The translations under genes were made by a program, and so were the position numbers. A DNA stretch of 64,000 nucleotides from Poriferisodalis sp965208555. GTDB lineage: Bacteria; Actinomycetota; Acidimicrobiia; Acidimicrobiales; Poriferisodalaceae. Below are positions 6,319 to 13,477 of this stretch, piece after piece; the stretch's first letter is position 1; every line of letters starts with the position of its first letter. The stretch is from the NCBI RefSeq assembly GCF_965208555.1, contig NZ_OZ242342.1, positions 1,364,001 through 1,428,000 of the forward strand. Direction: 5' to 3'. Below the pieces are notes generated by a model. That model did not search any database, was not told where the DNA came from, and saw only the letters and a program-made list of their open reading frames with translations.

Positions 6319-6938
6319 GCGGCGATTGCTGGGCCGCTCACGATGCTGCGCGCGAGCGGCATCGCCCAGCCGGGAACGTCGTTGATGTGCTCGCTGAGAT
6401 CGTGCTTGACCTCGTCAGGGAGGCGGCGCCGGAGCGTCGCGACAACCTGGGCATCGGTGGCGGCGTCCGGGCCGAGCCACTCCAGTGCCTGAACCACCGG
6501 GGCCGCTGGTCTGCCGGCCCACTGCATGATCCGAGGCCGGCCATGTCGGAAGCGAACCGTTCTGCCGTCGATCTTGAGCGTCCTGGATGCGCCGTCGGTG
6601 AGGTAGCTCATCTTTGCCGGCACTGCATTGGTGAGCCCCAGGCGATTTGCGGCAACCAGCCCGTCAGGCATGATCCGCACGCCGTCCCGCCGCGCCAGCG
6701 CAGCTATCGCAGCGTCCATGTCGGCCGGCGCAGGCCGGTTCAGCCTGATGCTGAACCTCGGCATGTCGTAGAGGCCCTGCCCGATCCGGCGCAGCGTGCC
6801 GGCCTTGACCAAACGCGACAGTGCCTGGTCGACCGCATCGCGGCTGCCGAGGCCCAGGAAATCTCTGGGGGTGCACACCCATGTCCCCGGGGCGCGCTCG
6901 GCCATCTGCTGAGTGATCTCGTTCGCCACGGATGCCAT
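6315..6938 (-). CDS. AbiEi-type antitoxin (DUF6088 family)
   Basis: This 207-residue protein starts at ATG 6938 with GGGAGG six to seven bases upstream. The N-terminal winged helix reads TPRDFLGLGSRDAVDQALSR, followed by KAGTLRRIGQGLYDMPR. This is the type IV AbiEi/DUF6088 antitoxin pattern. The C-terminal domain (about 90-207) is the family's antitoxin part. AbiEi proteins repress their own promoter by binding an inverted repeat, and such a repeat is present at 6967-7013. The gene overlaps its toxin partner by four bases. The antitoxin appears complete even though the toxin is truncated. Confidence 0.85.
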   Translation of the reverse strand: MASVANEITQQMAERAPGTWVCTPRDFLGLGSRDAVDQALSRLVKAGTLRRIGQGLYDMPRFSIRLNRPAPADMDAAIAALARRDGVRIMPDGLVAANRLGLTNAVPAKMSYLTDGASRTLKIDGRTVRFRHGRPRIMQWAGRPAAPVVQALEWLGPDAATDAQVVATLRRRLPDEVKHDLSEHINDVPGWAMPLARSIVSGPAIAA

Positions 6939-6966
6939 GGGTGACCTCCCTTCGTGTCCTTCGGCT

Positions 6967-7013
6967 AGTTGAGTTTGTCAGGAATCTATCTAATATTTCT
7001 GACCAACTCAACT
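6967..7013 (-). promoter_or_regulatory. Promoter/operator of the abiE operon (17-bp inverted repeat)
   Basis: AGTTGAGTTTGTCAGGA at 6967-6983 and TTCTGACCAACTCAACT at 6997-7013 are inverted copies with two differences, separated by 13 A/T-rich bases. On the minus strand a TTGAGT and a TAGATT are 17 bases apart within the repeat, a plausible -35/-10 pair. The gene start is about 30 bases downstream. AbiEi antitoxins are known to bind promoter inverted repeats. The rest of the 6939-7262 gap (7014-7262) holds nothing I can identify. Confidence 0.6.
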
Positions 7014-7262
7014 GATTCGCTGCTGCGTCTTCTTGAAGCATCGTTCCCACGAGCGTCGGCCGGACCGCTACCCGAAGCCGACACCGTAGGCCCCCTGAAA
7101 CCGCAGGCCACAGTCGATTTCGACCCGTGACGCGCAAAACGGGAGGCCGGTCCGCCTGAAGTCGGCTCAACGCCGAGTGCTCAGGTTCCCCTGCGTAAGC
7201 GGTGAGCTCCGCGCCTCCCGTTGGCCGTCAACATAGAGCACGAGGGTGTGCCGCAAGCGCCA

Positions 7263-7463
7263 CTACGTGGTTTCGAATTGAAGCGCGTTGAGGTTGAGCT
7301 GAGGCGATCTGGACGACACGTTCAGCATCTCGATACCGACGACCTGCTCGGCAGCGTTGAAGTCCAACACCACGCCTGGCGCGACCTCGAGCGAATCGAC
7401 GATCGCAGAGTCGTCAAGATGGAAGTACAGCGCGTCGTCCTCCTTGTCGATTCGCAGCTTCAT
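7263..7463 (-). CDS. DUF2283 family protein
   Basis: This 66-residue protein begins MKLRIDKEDDALYFHLDDS and ends with VVGIEMLNVSSRS. The pattern (two short strands, D-x-x-x-D-A-L-Y, then GIE-x-L-x-x-S) is that of DUF2283 (PF10049), a small family common near toxin-antitoxin loci and of unknown role. GAGGTGAG lies just before the ATG. It sits alone on the minus strand, divergent from the PPOX gene. No partner gene is visible next to it. Confidence 0.8.
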   Translation of the reverse strand: MKLRIDKEDDALYFHLDDSAIVDSLEVAPGVVLDFNAAEQVVGIEMLNVSSRSPQLNLNALQFETT

Positions 7464-7606
7464 GACTCACCTCGCATTGCGCGGTCAATTCTGACAGTCC
7501 ACTTGCTCGGTCGTGCGAGGGGTCGGGGGTCGCGCGGAGACTGAGGTTCGCCTTGGTGTCGCGAGGCGGGCATGCTGGGCTGGGTCAGCGGGAGACGGGA
7601 GCATCC

Positions 7607-8038
7607 ATGACGGCATCAGAACCGGCAGCCTTGAGCGACGACGTTCAGGAACTGCTGCGCAGACCGAACTTCGCACACCTCGCCACCATCCGCACCGACG
7701 GCACCTCGAGCATCGCCCCGGTATGGATCGACCCCGTCGACGCCTCCACGGTGATCGTGTCCACCGGGGACGGCTCGCACAAGGTGGCCAACCTGCGCCG
7801 GGATCCCCGCGTGATCATCTCGGTCGTCGACCTCGACAACCCCTATGAAGAACTGCAGCTGCGCGGCGTGGCCGAGATCGAGCCCGACCCCGACATGGTC
7901 GTGCTCGACGCCCTCAGCCACAAGTACACCAACCAGCCGTTCCGGGTGCGCTTCGAGGGCTGCGTCAACCTGCGGATCACCGTCACGTCGTACCGCCACA
8001 CGGTCCACGCCGAAGAGCACACACCCGCCGACCGCTGA
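7607..8038 (+). CDS. PPOX-class F420-dependent oxidoreductase
   Basis: From ATG 7607 (GGGAG just upstream) the protein has 143 residues. It shows the split-barrel flavin/F420-binding fold: LLRRPNFAHLATIRTDGTSS near the start, then VSTGDGSHKVANLRRDPRV with the cofactor-phosphate-binding K..N/R..RR pattern. This matches actinobacterial PPOX-class F420-dependent enzymes of about 130-150 residues, which bind deazaflavin F420 and reduce diverse substrates. Its physiological substrate is unknown. The frame is open up to 7553 but the extension has no family features. A 63-bp piece of this gene is duplicated at 5598-5660. Confidence 0.85.
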   Translation: MTASEPAALSDDVQELLRRPNFAHLATIRTDGTSSIAPVWIDPVDASTVIVSTGDGSHKVANLRRDPRVIISVVDLDNPYEELQLRGVAEIEPDPDMVVLDALSHKYTNQPFRVRFEGCVNLRITVTSYRHTVHAEEHTPADR

Positions 8039-8091
8039 CGCCGCGGGCGGCCGCCACCCGCCGGCCTGCCCATCGCTCGTCAGAAATGTCC

Positions 8092-8133
8092 AACTTCCAT
8101 TGAACGGAATATAATTTCCGATGTATGGAAGTT
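8092..8133 (+). promoter_or_regulatory. Leaderless promoter with two nested inverted repeats
   Basis: An outer pair AACTTCCAT (8092-8100) and ATGGAAGTT (8125-8133) encloses an inner pair CGGAA (8105-8109) and TTCCG (8116-8120). The six bases between the inner arms are TATAAT, a perfect -10 box. A transcription start about 6-8 bases downstream would fall at the ATG, so the mRNA is probably leaderless. The right outer arm overlaps the first codons. This is the expected geometry for self-repression by the HTH protein it encodes. Confidence 0.55.
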
Positions 8134-8745
8134 AGGTCGGCGCCGAGCCTGCTCCCCATCTTGCGGTCGCGTCAGCAAGGTGAAGTACTCACCTATCTGA
8201 TGTGCGACCCAGATCGCGAAATCAGCATGAGCGAACTGGCGCATCGTGTCGGGGTGCCGCTCAGCTCGGTGCACCGCGAAGTCGAGCGCGCCGAAGCGGC
8301 CGGCATCATCATCAGCCGCCGATTGGGCAACACCAGGTTCGTGCGAGCCGACACCGACAGCCCGTACTACGACAGCCTGTCCGATCTGTTGGTCAGGGCG
8401 TTCGGGCCGCCGCTCGTCCTCGCCGAGGCGCTGGAAGGCGTCGAGGGGATCGAGGCTGCGTATGTGTACGGCTCGTGGGCAGCGCGCCTGCACGGCGTCG
8501 CGGGAAGACGGCCTGTCGACGACATCGACGTGCTGGTGCTGGGCGAGCCCGACAGAGCCGAGCTTTACGAAGCGCTCGGCGGCGTCGAGGGACGTCTGGG
8601 CCGCCCGGTCAACGTCGTCATTCGAGACGCCGGCTGGCTTCGAGACGGCTCTGGCAGTTTCCATGCGACCGTCACCGAACGCCCAGTGGTGGCAATCGAA
8701 ATCAAGAAACAGCTCGGTACGGGCCCAGTTCCACAGAGCTCATGA
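8125..8745 (+). CDS. HTH domain fused to MNT-type minimal nucleotidyltransferase
   Basis: This 206-residue protein has an N-terminal winged helix (about 10-75) with ISMSELAHRVGVPLSSVHRE, then a nucleotidyltransferase domain with GS at 116-117 and the metal pair D133/D135 in PVDDIDVLVLG. MNT proteins are antitoxins that inactivate HEPN RNases by nucleotidylation or binding. The HTH fusion would let this one also repress its own promoter, where nested palindromes are present. Its likely partner is the HEPN-like gene at 8702-9217, which is unusually encoded tail to tail with a 44-base overlap rather than in an operon. The NTase catalytic residues look intact. Confidence 0.75.
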   Translation: MEVRSAPSLLPILRSRQQGEVLTYLMCDPDREISMSELAHRVGVPLSSVHREVERAEAAGIIISRRLGNTRFVRADTDSPYYDSLSDLLVRAFGPPLVLAEALEGVEGIEAAYVYGSWAARLHGVAGRRPVDDIDVLVLGEPDRAELYEALGGVEGRLGRPVNVVIRDAGWLRDGSGSFHATVTERPVVAIEIKKQLGTGPVPQSS

Positions 8746-9217
8746 GATCTTGCACGCCGGCGAGCGCATCGCCCGCCAAGTCGACCGCCCACTGAGCATC
8801 GCTGTCTGTCAACTCCGGCGATTCAAACTCTGGGTACTGCGAGGCGTTCCGCATCTGGCGGAACTGTTCGAAACTGAGTTTGGAGAATGCCGGAATCTGA
8901 TCGTCGAACTGGCTCGAGACTGCTTCCTCGATCGCCCGATGCGAGCCATCACCGCCCATGGCCCGCAGACCCTGTCGAGCCAAGAGCGAATCTGCAGCCA
9001 TTCGATACGCGTCGTAGGCCAGCGAGAATGCCGACCCGCTGTCCGAACCGAGAAGACTGCGGGCAGAACGAAGCCGCTTCGACGCGTCCTGGATCAATCG
9101 ATCAGCGGCTCTGGTTCGTCCCTCCGCAGACACCGACTCCAATCGCTCTTTGTCAATCAGAAAATCGATTGCAGAGCTGCCCTTGAGCGTGTGTCCCTGG
9201 CGGCGATGCTCAGGCAT
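8702..9217 (-). CDS. HEPN-like protein, probable toxin partner of the MNT protein
   Basis: This 171-residue, mostly helical protein contains AADRLIQDASKRLRSARSLL and SLAYDAYRMAADSLLARQGLR, then FRQMRNASQYPE. This looks like the SAV_6107-type HEPN family, whose helices end in an R-x-x-R-N-x-x-x-Y motif rather than the classical R-x4-6-H. HEPN proteins paired with MNT proteins are ribonuclease toxins. The last 44 bases overlap the convergent HTH-MNT gene, so the two transcripts are complementary at their 3' ends. The ATG at 9217 gives about 25 residues of weak N-terminal extension. Confidence 0.65.
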   Translation of the reverse strand: MPEHRRQGHTLKGSSAIDFLIDKERLESVSAEGRTRAADRLIQDASKRLRSARSLLGSDSGSAFSLAYDAYRMAADSLLARQGLRAMGGDGSHRAIEEAVSSQFDDQIPAFSKLSFEQFRQMRNASQYPEFESPELTDSDAQWAVDLAGDALAGVQDLMSSVELGPYRAVS

Positions 9218-9299
9218 GCCTCAGAGAATGCCAAGTGATCACACGTGATTGCTAGGCAGTTTCGGACCCGGGTTGACGTCAGGCGACCAGGGAGTGTCC

Positions 9300-9965
9300 T
9301 CAGGGCTTGACGGAGATGATCTGGATGAGGTTGCCGCAGGTGTCGTCGAACACGGCAATCCAGGCTTCGCCGACATCGGTCGGGGGCACCGTGAAGGTGA
9401 CGCCGGCCTCGGTCAGCCGCTGGTGCTCGGTGTCGACGTCGTCGACGGCGAACTGGGCCAGCGGGATGCCGTCGGCCATCAGGGCGTCGCGGTAGGGCTT
9501 GACCGCCGGGTGATGCGACGGCTCGAGCAGCAATTCGGGCCCGTCGGGGTCTTCGGGCGAGACGACCGTCAGCCAGCGGTCTTGGCCGAGCGGGATGTCG
9601 TGGCGCGTCTGGAAGCCGAGCACGTCGGTGTAGAACGCCAGGGCTTGCGCCTGGTCATGAACGAATACGCCGGTGAGTTCGATCCTCATTGTTGGGTCCT
9701 TTCTTGGCCACCGCCGGTTGATCTCCGACAGCGGTGCCGGGTTGAAGAAGTGGTACTTGTAGCGGCCTTCACGTCTGGTCGAGACGAGTCCGGCGTCCTC
9801 CAGAACGCCGAGGTGCTGAGAGATCGCCTGGCGGGTCGAACTCAGCTGATGCTTGGAGGCGAGCCGTGCTCCGATCTCGAACAGTGTCTGGCCATCGCGC
9901 TCGGACAGCTCGTCGAGAATGATCCGACGTGTCCGATCCGCGAGGGCCTTGTAGATGTCGGCCAC
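9300..9965 (-). CDS. ArsR-type HTH regulator fused to a glyoxalase/VOC domain
   Basis: From GTG 9965 the protein has 221 residues. The first 95 form an ArsR-like winged helix (VADIYKALADRTRRIILDEL, then TRQAISQHLGVLEDAGLV and RREGRYKYHF). The rest, from MRIELTGVFVHD, is a complete VOC (glyoxalase/bleomycin-resistance) domain ending in DTCGNLIQIISV. Usually these are separate adjacent genes. Here one frame runs through both with no stop. The internal ATG at 9689 has AAAGGA a few bases upstream, so a free VOC protein may also be made. The reading frame upstream to 10100 is not convincing. A perfect palindrome sits just upstream of the start. Substrate or inducer is unknown. Confidence 0.8.
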   Translation of the reverse strand: MADIYKALADRTRRIILDELSERDGQTLFEIGARLASKHQLSSTRQAISQHLGVLEDAGLVSTRREGRYKYHFFNPAPLSEINRRWPRKDPTMRIELTGVFVHDQAQALAFYTDVLGFQTRHDIPLGQDRWLTVVSPEDPDGPELLLEPSHHPAVKPYRDALMADGIPLAQFAVDDVDTEHQRLTEAGVTFTVPPTDVGEAWIAVFDDTCGNLIQIISVKP

Positions 9966-9980
9966 TGGCCTGGCACTGTA

Positions 9981-10004
9981 ACAGGCAAGTGATAGCTTGC
10001 CTGT
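9981..10004 (-). promoter_or_regulatory. Operator palindrome of the ArsR-VOC gene
   Basis: ACAGGCAAG (9981-9989) and CTTGCCTGT (9996-10004) are perfect inverted copies six bases apart, 16 bases upstream of the GTG start. On the minus strand CTGACA lies at the upstream edge and TGTTAC about 18 bases further on, a plausible -35/-10 pair that would give a short or absent leader. ArsR proteins bind such palindromes over their own promoter. The remainder of the gap to about 10203 shows nothing else. Confidence 0.55.
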
Positions 10005-10202
10005 CAGTGTGAGTCGGCTCAGGGTGGCGCAGATGGCGGGCTCGTCGCCGCGGATCAGGCCATCGAGAGCTGAGGCGGTCAACGGCGAACGGCACCACAC
10101 GGTCGGCTTCGACAGTTGCGGGCCGCCTTGGTCCGATGTTCGGACCCGCCCTGTTGGGGTGGTGCGTCTGTGGCACCCTGCTCAGTCGGGGTCGAGCAGC
10201 CG

Positions 10203-11510
10203 GTGATCTTGAACTACTACTGCATTGCGGCCGCTGTGCTGGTGGGGGGCGTCGCGGGGCTCGGCGCGGTGCGGTGGCTGCGTGCTGGTCTGGGGGGCGC
10301 ACGGGTTGTCGGGCGTGCGGCGGGCGTGGGTTTCGCCGGCACGGTGGTGCTGGGTGCCGGGGCGCTGCTCATCACCGGTGTGGACGGGTTCACACTGATC
10401 CATGTGGCCTATGTGGTGGGGACCGTCGGGGTGCCGCTGGCCGGGGGCATCGTGCTGGTGGGGGCGCAGCCGCGGCCCTGGGGTGTCACGGCTGTGTGCG
10501 TGGTCGCGCTGGCTGCCATTCCGGTCGGCGTGTATGCGACCTATGTGGAGCCGTTCTGGCTGCGGGTGGAGACGGTGTCGCTGGCCGTGGATGGGTTGAA
10601 CGGGGTGGACGGCGCGGACGGGCCGATCCGGATCGGCGTGCTGGCCGATCTGCAGACCACGGCGGTGGGTGAGTACGAGCGCGATGTGGTGGAGCGGTTG
10701 CTGGGTTTCGAGCCCGACATCGTGCTGCTGCCGGGTGACCTGTACCAGTTCGACGCTGGGCTGTTCGACGAGCGGGCGCCGGGGTTCACGGAGCTGGTCA
10801 GGCGAATTGTGGGCGAGGTGCCGCTGGTGTACCTGGTGAGCGGCAACACCGACACCGTTGCGGGGCTGCGCCGGATCACCGAGGGCACTGGCGCGAGGGT
10901 GCTCGACAACGAGATCGACACGTTCGAGCTCAAGGGGGTGTCGGTGTGGGTGGGCGGAACGACGCTGTTCGGCGACGATGCGGCGGCTCGGCGGATGGCG
11001 AGGCGACTGGCTGGTGGCGAGCAGGGGCTGACCGGTGATGGTGTGGGACTAGCCGGCGGCGGCGATGGCGACAGCGATGGCGGCGGCGACGGAGGGTCGG
11101 CCGGCGTGCGGACGGGTCTGGGCGTGCGGACGGGTCTGGGCGTGCGGACGGGTCCGGGCGTGCGGACGGGTCCGGGCGTGCGGACGGGTCCGGGCGTGCG
11201 GACGGGTCCGGGCGTGCGGATTCTGATCGGGCACAAGCCGGACGCCATCGAGCTGGTGCGGCAGACGCCGGTCGATCTGGTGGTTTCCGGTCACACGCAC
11301 GGCGGGCAGGTGTCGCTGCCGCTGTTCGGCCCCCCGCTGACGTTGACCGGCGTGCCCCGGCATGTGGCGGCGGGCGGGCTGCACGAGCTGCACGGGACGC
11401 CGATCTACGTGTCGACCGGAGTGGGGCGTGAACGCGGCAACGCCCCGCAGCTGCGATTGGGCGTGCGCCCCTCGATCGGCATCATCGATCTGGTGGCTGG
11501 CGACCGATGA
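10203..11510 (+). CDS. Membrane-anchored YkuE-like metallophosphoesterase with repeat insert
   Basis: From GTG 10203 the protein has 435 residues. Four hydrophobic segments occupy about 5-120. The metallophosphoesterase domain follows: IGVLADLQ (146-151), LLPGDLYQFD (176-184), SGNTD (213-217) and a C-terminal SGHTHGGQ. The family normally has DxH in block 1 and GNH(D/E) in block 3. Here the block 1 His is Gln (Q151) and the block 3 His is Thr, so activity is uncertain. Between blocks 3 and 4 is a low-complexity Gly/Asp stretch and six copies of GVRTG(L/P). The start is uncertain: the frame is open from 10116, and I chose the codon nearest the first membrane segment. The active domain would face outside if the first segment is an N-in signal anchor. 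Confidence 0.7.
   Translation: MILNYYCIAAAVLVGGVAGLGAVRWLRAGLGGARVVGRAAGVGFAGTVVLGAGALLITGVDGFTLIHVAYVVGTVGVPLAGGIVLVGAQPRPWGVTAVCVVALAAIPVGVYATYVEPFWLRVETVSLAVDGLNGVDGADGPIRIGVLADLQTTAVGEYERDVVERLLGFEPDIVLLPGDLYQFDAGLFDERAPGFTELVRRIVGEVPLVYLVSGNTDTVAGLRRITEGTGARVLDNEIDTFELKGVSVWVGGTTLFGDDAAARRMARRLAGGEQGLTGDGVGLAGGGDGDSDGGGDGGSAGVRTGLGVRTGLGVRTGPGVRTGPGVRTGPGVRTGPGVRILIGHKPDAIELVRQTPVDLVVSGHTHGGQVSLPLFGPPLTLTGVPRHVAAGGLHELHGTPIYVSTGVGRERGNAPQLRLGVRPSIGIIDLVAGDR
11103..11220 (+). repeat. 18-bp tandem repeat, six full units plus a partial one
   Basis: GGCGTGCGGACGGGTCTG occurs twice (11103, 11121), then GGCGTGCGGACGGGTCCG four times (11139 to 11210), then ten bases of a seventh unit. Each unit encodes GVRTGL or GVRTGP in frame with the metallophosphoesterase. 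Near-perfect identity suggests recent expansion and likely length variation. Confidence 0.95.
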
Positions 11511-11554
11511 GCCGTTTCGTATTCGTGTGACACCCCCTCCGTACGGTTGTTCCC

Positions 11555-13114
11555 ATGTTGAGGAACGCCCCTGGCGGGGCCGGACGGGCTGGCGAGGCGG
11601 GTGCTGTGGGCGCTGCCGACGATGATGCTGTGGGCGCATCCGCTGAGCTCTTCTCCGCCGGTGACACGTCCGCCAACCACGCCCGTGCAGAACACCTTGT
11701 CACCGGCTCCGCCCAATCGACCCAACTCGCATCGCCCAAACCGAGGTCGCCGTTGCCTCACCAGCTCCGGCCGTCTCGCGAACTTGGCTACCCCGACCGG
11801 TCCGGCCTGTCTGTTCGGCCTGATTCGCCCGAGCGGTTGTCGCTGTCCCGGTTGGGTGGTGCGGCGTTGGCCGGGTTGGGGCGCGATGCGCTGTTGGGTG
11901 TGCTGGGCGACATCGAGCGGGTCGCGAATCGGCTGGCGGGGTATCGGGCCGAGGTACTGGGCGCGCTGGATGCGCTGAGCCGCTCTGGTGTTGCACCTGA
12001 TGTTGCGCCGCATCTGTCGTTGCGCGATGCGGCGGGGGTGTCCGAGCGTGACGCCCGCAAGATGGTGCGTGGCGCTGAGAAGGCCCGCGAACACGATGGG
12101 GTGCTGGAGGCGCTGTCAGTGGGGGATATCAACGCTGCCCAGGCCGAGGCGCTGTGCGACGCGCGTGTGCCTGATGGGGTGCGCGCCGAACTGGTGGCGG
12201 CTGCCGCGGCCGGCGAGGACACCGACGCCACGCGTCGGCGGGTGCGCCGGGCCGAGGCCGACCACTCAGTGGAGACCCCGATGGAGCGCTTCGAGCGGCA
12301 GCGCCGGTCTCGCGGCGCGGGCTGGCAGCGAGACCACGAGGGGATGCTGCGCCTGTGGGCCAAGCTCGACCCCGAGGTCGGCGCCGCGGTCGAGGCCGGC
12401 CTGGAGGCGCTGCGCCGCCAGTACTGGCTCAACGACAAACAAGTGCGCAACGGCCGTCGCACACCCGCCCAACGAGACGCCGACGTGCTCGCCTACGCGC
12501 TCGCGGGCATCACCCTCACCGACACCGACACAGCAGCCGTCGACCGGCTGCGTGCCCTCGCCCTCCCAGACAGCCACCTCCCCGATCAGCCGGTTGGCAA
12601 CGACGACGCAGCGATCGGGCGGAGGCTGCCTCCGGCGCAGATCAGCGTGCTGATCGGCCTCGACGCCCTGCGCGGCCAGACCGACGAGATGGGCCTCACC
12701 GACGCCAGGGTCGAGCTGCCGCCCCACATCGTGCGACGACTGGCCTGCGACGCCGAGATCATCCCCATGATCCTCGGCGGCCCCGGCGGGCCCGCCGACG
12801 CCGGCCGAGCCCGCCGCACCGTGCCGCTGCGGCTGCGACGGCTGCTCATCGCCCGCGACAGACACTGCCAATGGCCCGGCTGCAACCAGCCGCCCTCACG
12901 CTGCGATGCCCACCACATCCACCACTGGACCGACGGCGGCCCCACCGACCTCGACAACCTGGTGCTGCTGTGCCACACCCACCACCATCACCTCCACCAG
13001 CACGGCCACAAGATGATCCCCCAACCCGACGGCGCCTGGACCACCACCACAGCGACAGAACCCGAACCTGCAAACGCAAAACGAACCGGCAGCGCCCGAC
13101 CCCGAGCGCCCTAG
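11555..13114 (+). CDS. DUF222/HNH endonuclease-domain protein (13E12-type)
   Basis: This 519-residue protein has a DUF222 region (about 105-330, with SLRDAAGVSERDARKMVRGA and GDINAAQAEAL) and a C-terminal HNH motif: CQWPGCNQPPSRCDAHHIHH, then WTDGGPTDLDNLVLLCHTHHHHLH. The two Cys pairs and DAHHIHHW are the zinc and catalytic parts of HNH nucleases. This family is repeated many times in actinobacterial genomes (13E12 repeat proteins of mycobacteria) and its role is unresolved. The first 80 residues are low-complexity and may be untranslated; ATG 11555 is the first start and no strong ribosome site decides it. Codon use differs between the two halves: many GGG/GTG-type codons early, C-ending codons later. 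Confidence 0.85.
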   Translation: MLRNAPGGAGRAGEAGAVGAADDDAVGASAELFSAGDTSANHARAEHLVTGSAQSTQLASPKPRSPLPHQLRPSRELGYPDRSGLSVRPDSPERLSLSRLGGAALAGLGRDALLGVLGDIERVANRLAGYRAEVLGALDALSRSGVAPDVAPHLSLRDAAGVSERDARKMVRGAEKAREHDGVLEALSVGDINAAQAEALCDARVPDGVRAELVAAAAAGEDTDATRRRVRRAEADHSVETPMERFERQRRSRGAGWQRDHEGMLRLWAKLDPEVGAAVEAGLEALRRQYWLNDKQVRNGRRTPAQRDADVLAYALAGITLTDTDTAAVDRLRALALPDSHLPDQPVGNDDAAIGRRLPPAQISVLIGLDALRGQTDEMGLTDARVELPPHIVRRLACDAEIIPMILGGPGGPADAGRARRTVPLRLRRLLIARDRHCQWPGCNQPPSRCDAHHIHHWTDGGPTDLDNLVLLCHTHHHHLHQHGHKMIPQPDGAWTTTTATEPEPANAKRTGSARPRAP

Positions 13115-13203
13115 ACCCGCACCGCGGCTCCGAGGTCCGTGAAGCCGCGACGGGCTGCGAGGCCCGCGAACCGACACCGGACAGATAGCTCACGCAAAGT
13201 GCA

Positions 13204-13227
13204 CTTCGGCAACGAGGAGTTGCCAAG
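13204..13227 (+). terminator. Hairpin downstream of the DUF222/HNH gene
   Basis: CTTcGGCAAC (13204-13213) pairs with GTTGCCAAG (13219-13227) around a GAGGA loop, leaving one bulged base. No T-run follows, so intrinsic termination is only a possibility. The surrounding 13115-13356 stretch shows no gene. Confidence 0.3.
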
Positions 13228-13356
13228 TGGCGAATCCATCGATGCGTGACGAGTGGGGCGCGAGCCTGTATCACGTCAGAAGTGATGGGATTCGTGGCGG
13301 GACCACGAATCAGGCAGACTTCGAGGGCAGCCCTCTTGGGGATGTGTGCCGATTTT

Positions 13357-13432
13357 GCCCTCGTAGCTCAGGGGATAGAGCGTCGGTTTCCTAAACCGTG
13401 CGTCGCAGGTTCGAATCCTGCCGAGGGCGCCA
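13357..13432 (+). tRNA. tRNA-Arg (anticodon CCU)
   Basis: The acceptor stem GCCCTCG (13357-13363) pairs with CGAGGGC (13422-13428), followed by G and an encoded CCA. The D stem is GCTC/GAGC, and the T arm is AGG-TTCGAAT-CCT in the usual place. The anticodon loop TTCCTAA places CCT at 13390-13392, reading AGG codons. The outermost anticodon-stem pair is T-T, otherwise all stems pair. It lies alone between the HNH gene and the convergent TetR gene. Confidence 0.97.
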
Positions 13433-13477
13433 GGCGTGTTCGACGAGGCCCCAGGCGCCGTCGGTGTTGTGGCCGAC

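Noticed and set aside
11103..11220. Possible CRISPR-like array
   Set aside because: The 18-bp units are contiguous with no spacers and encode in-frame peptide repeats.
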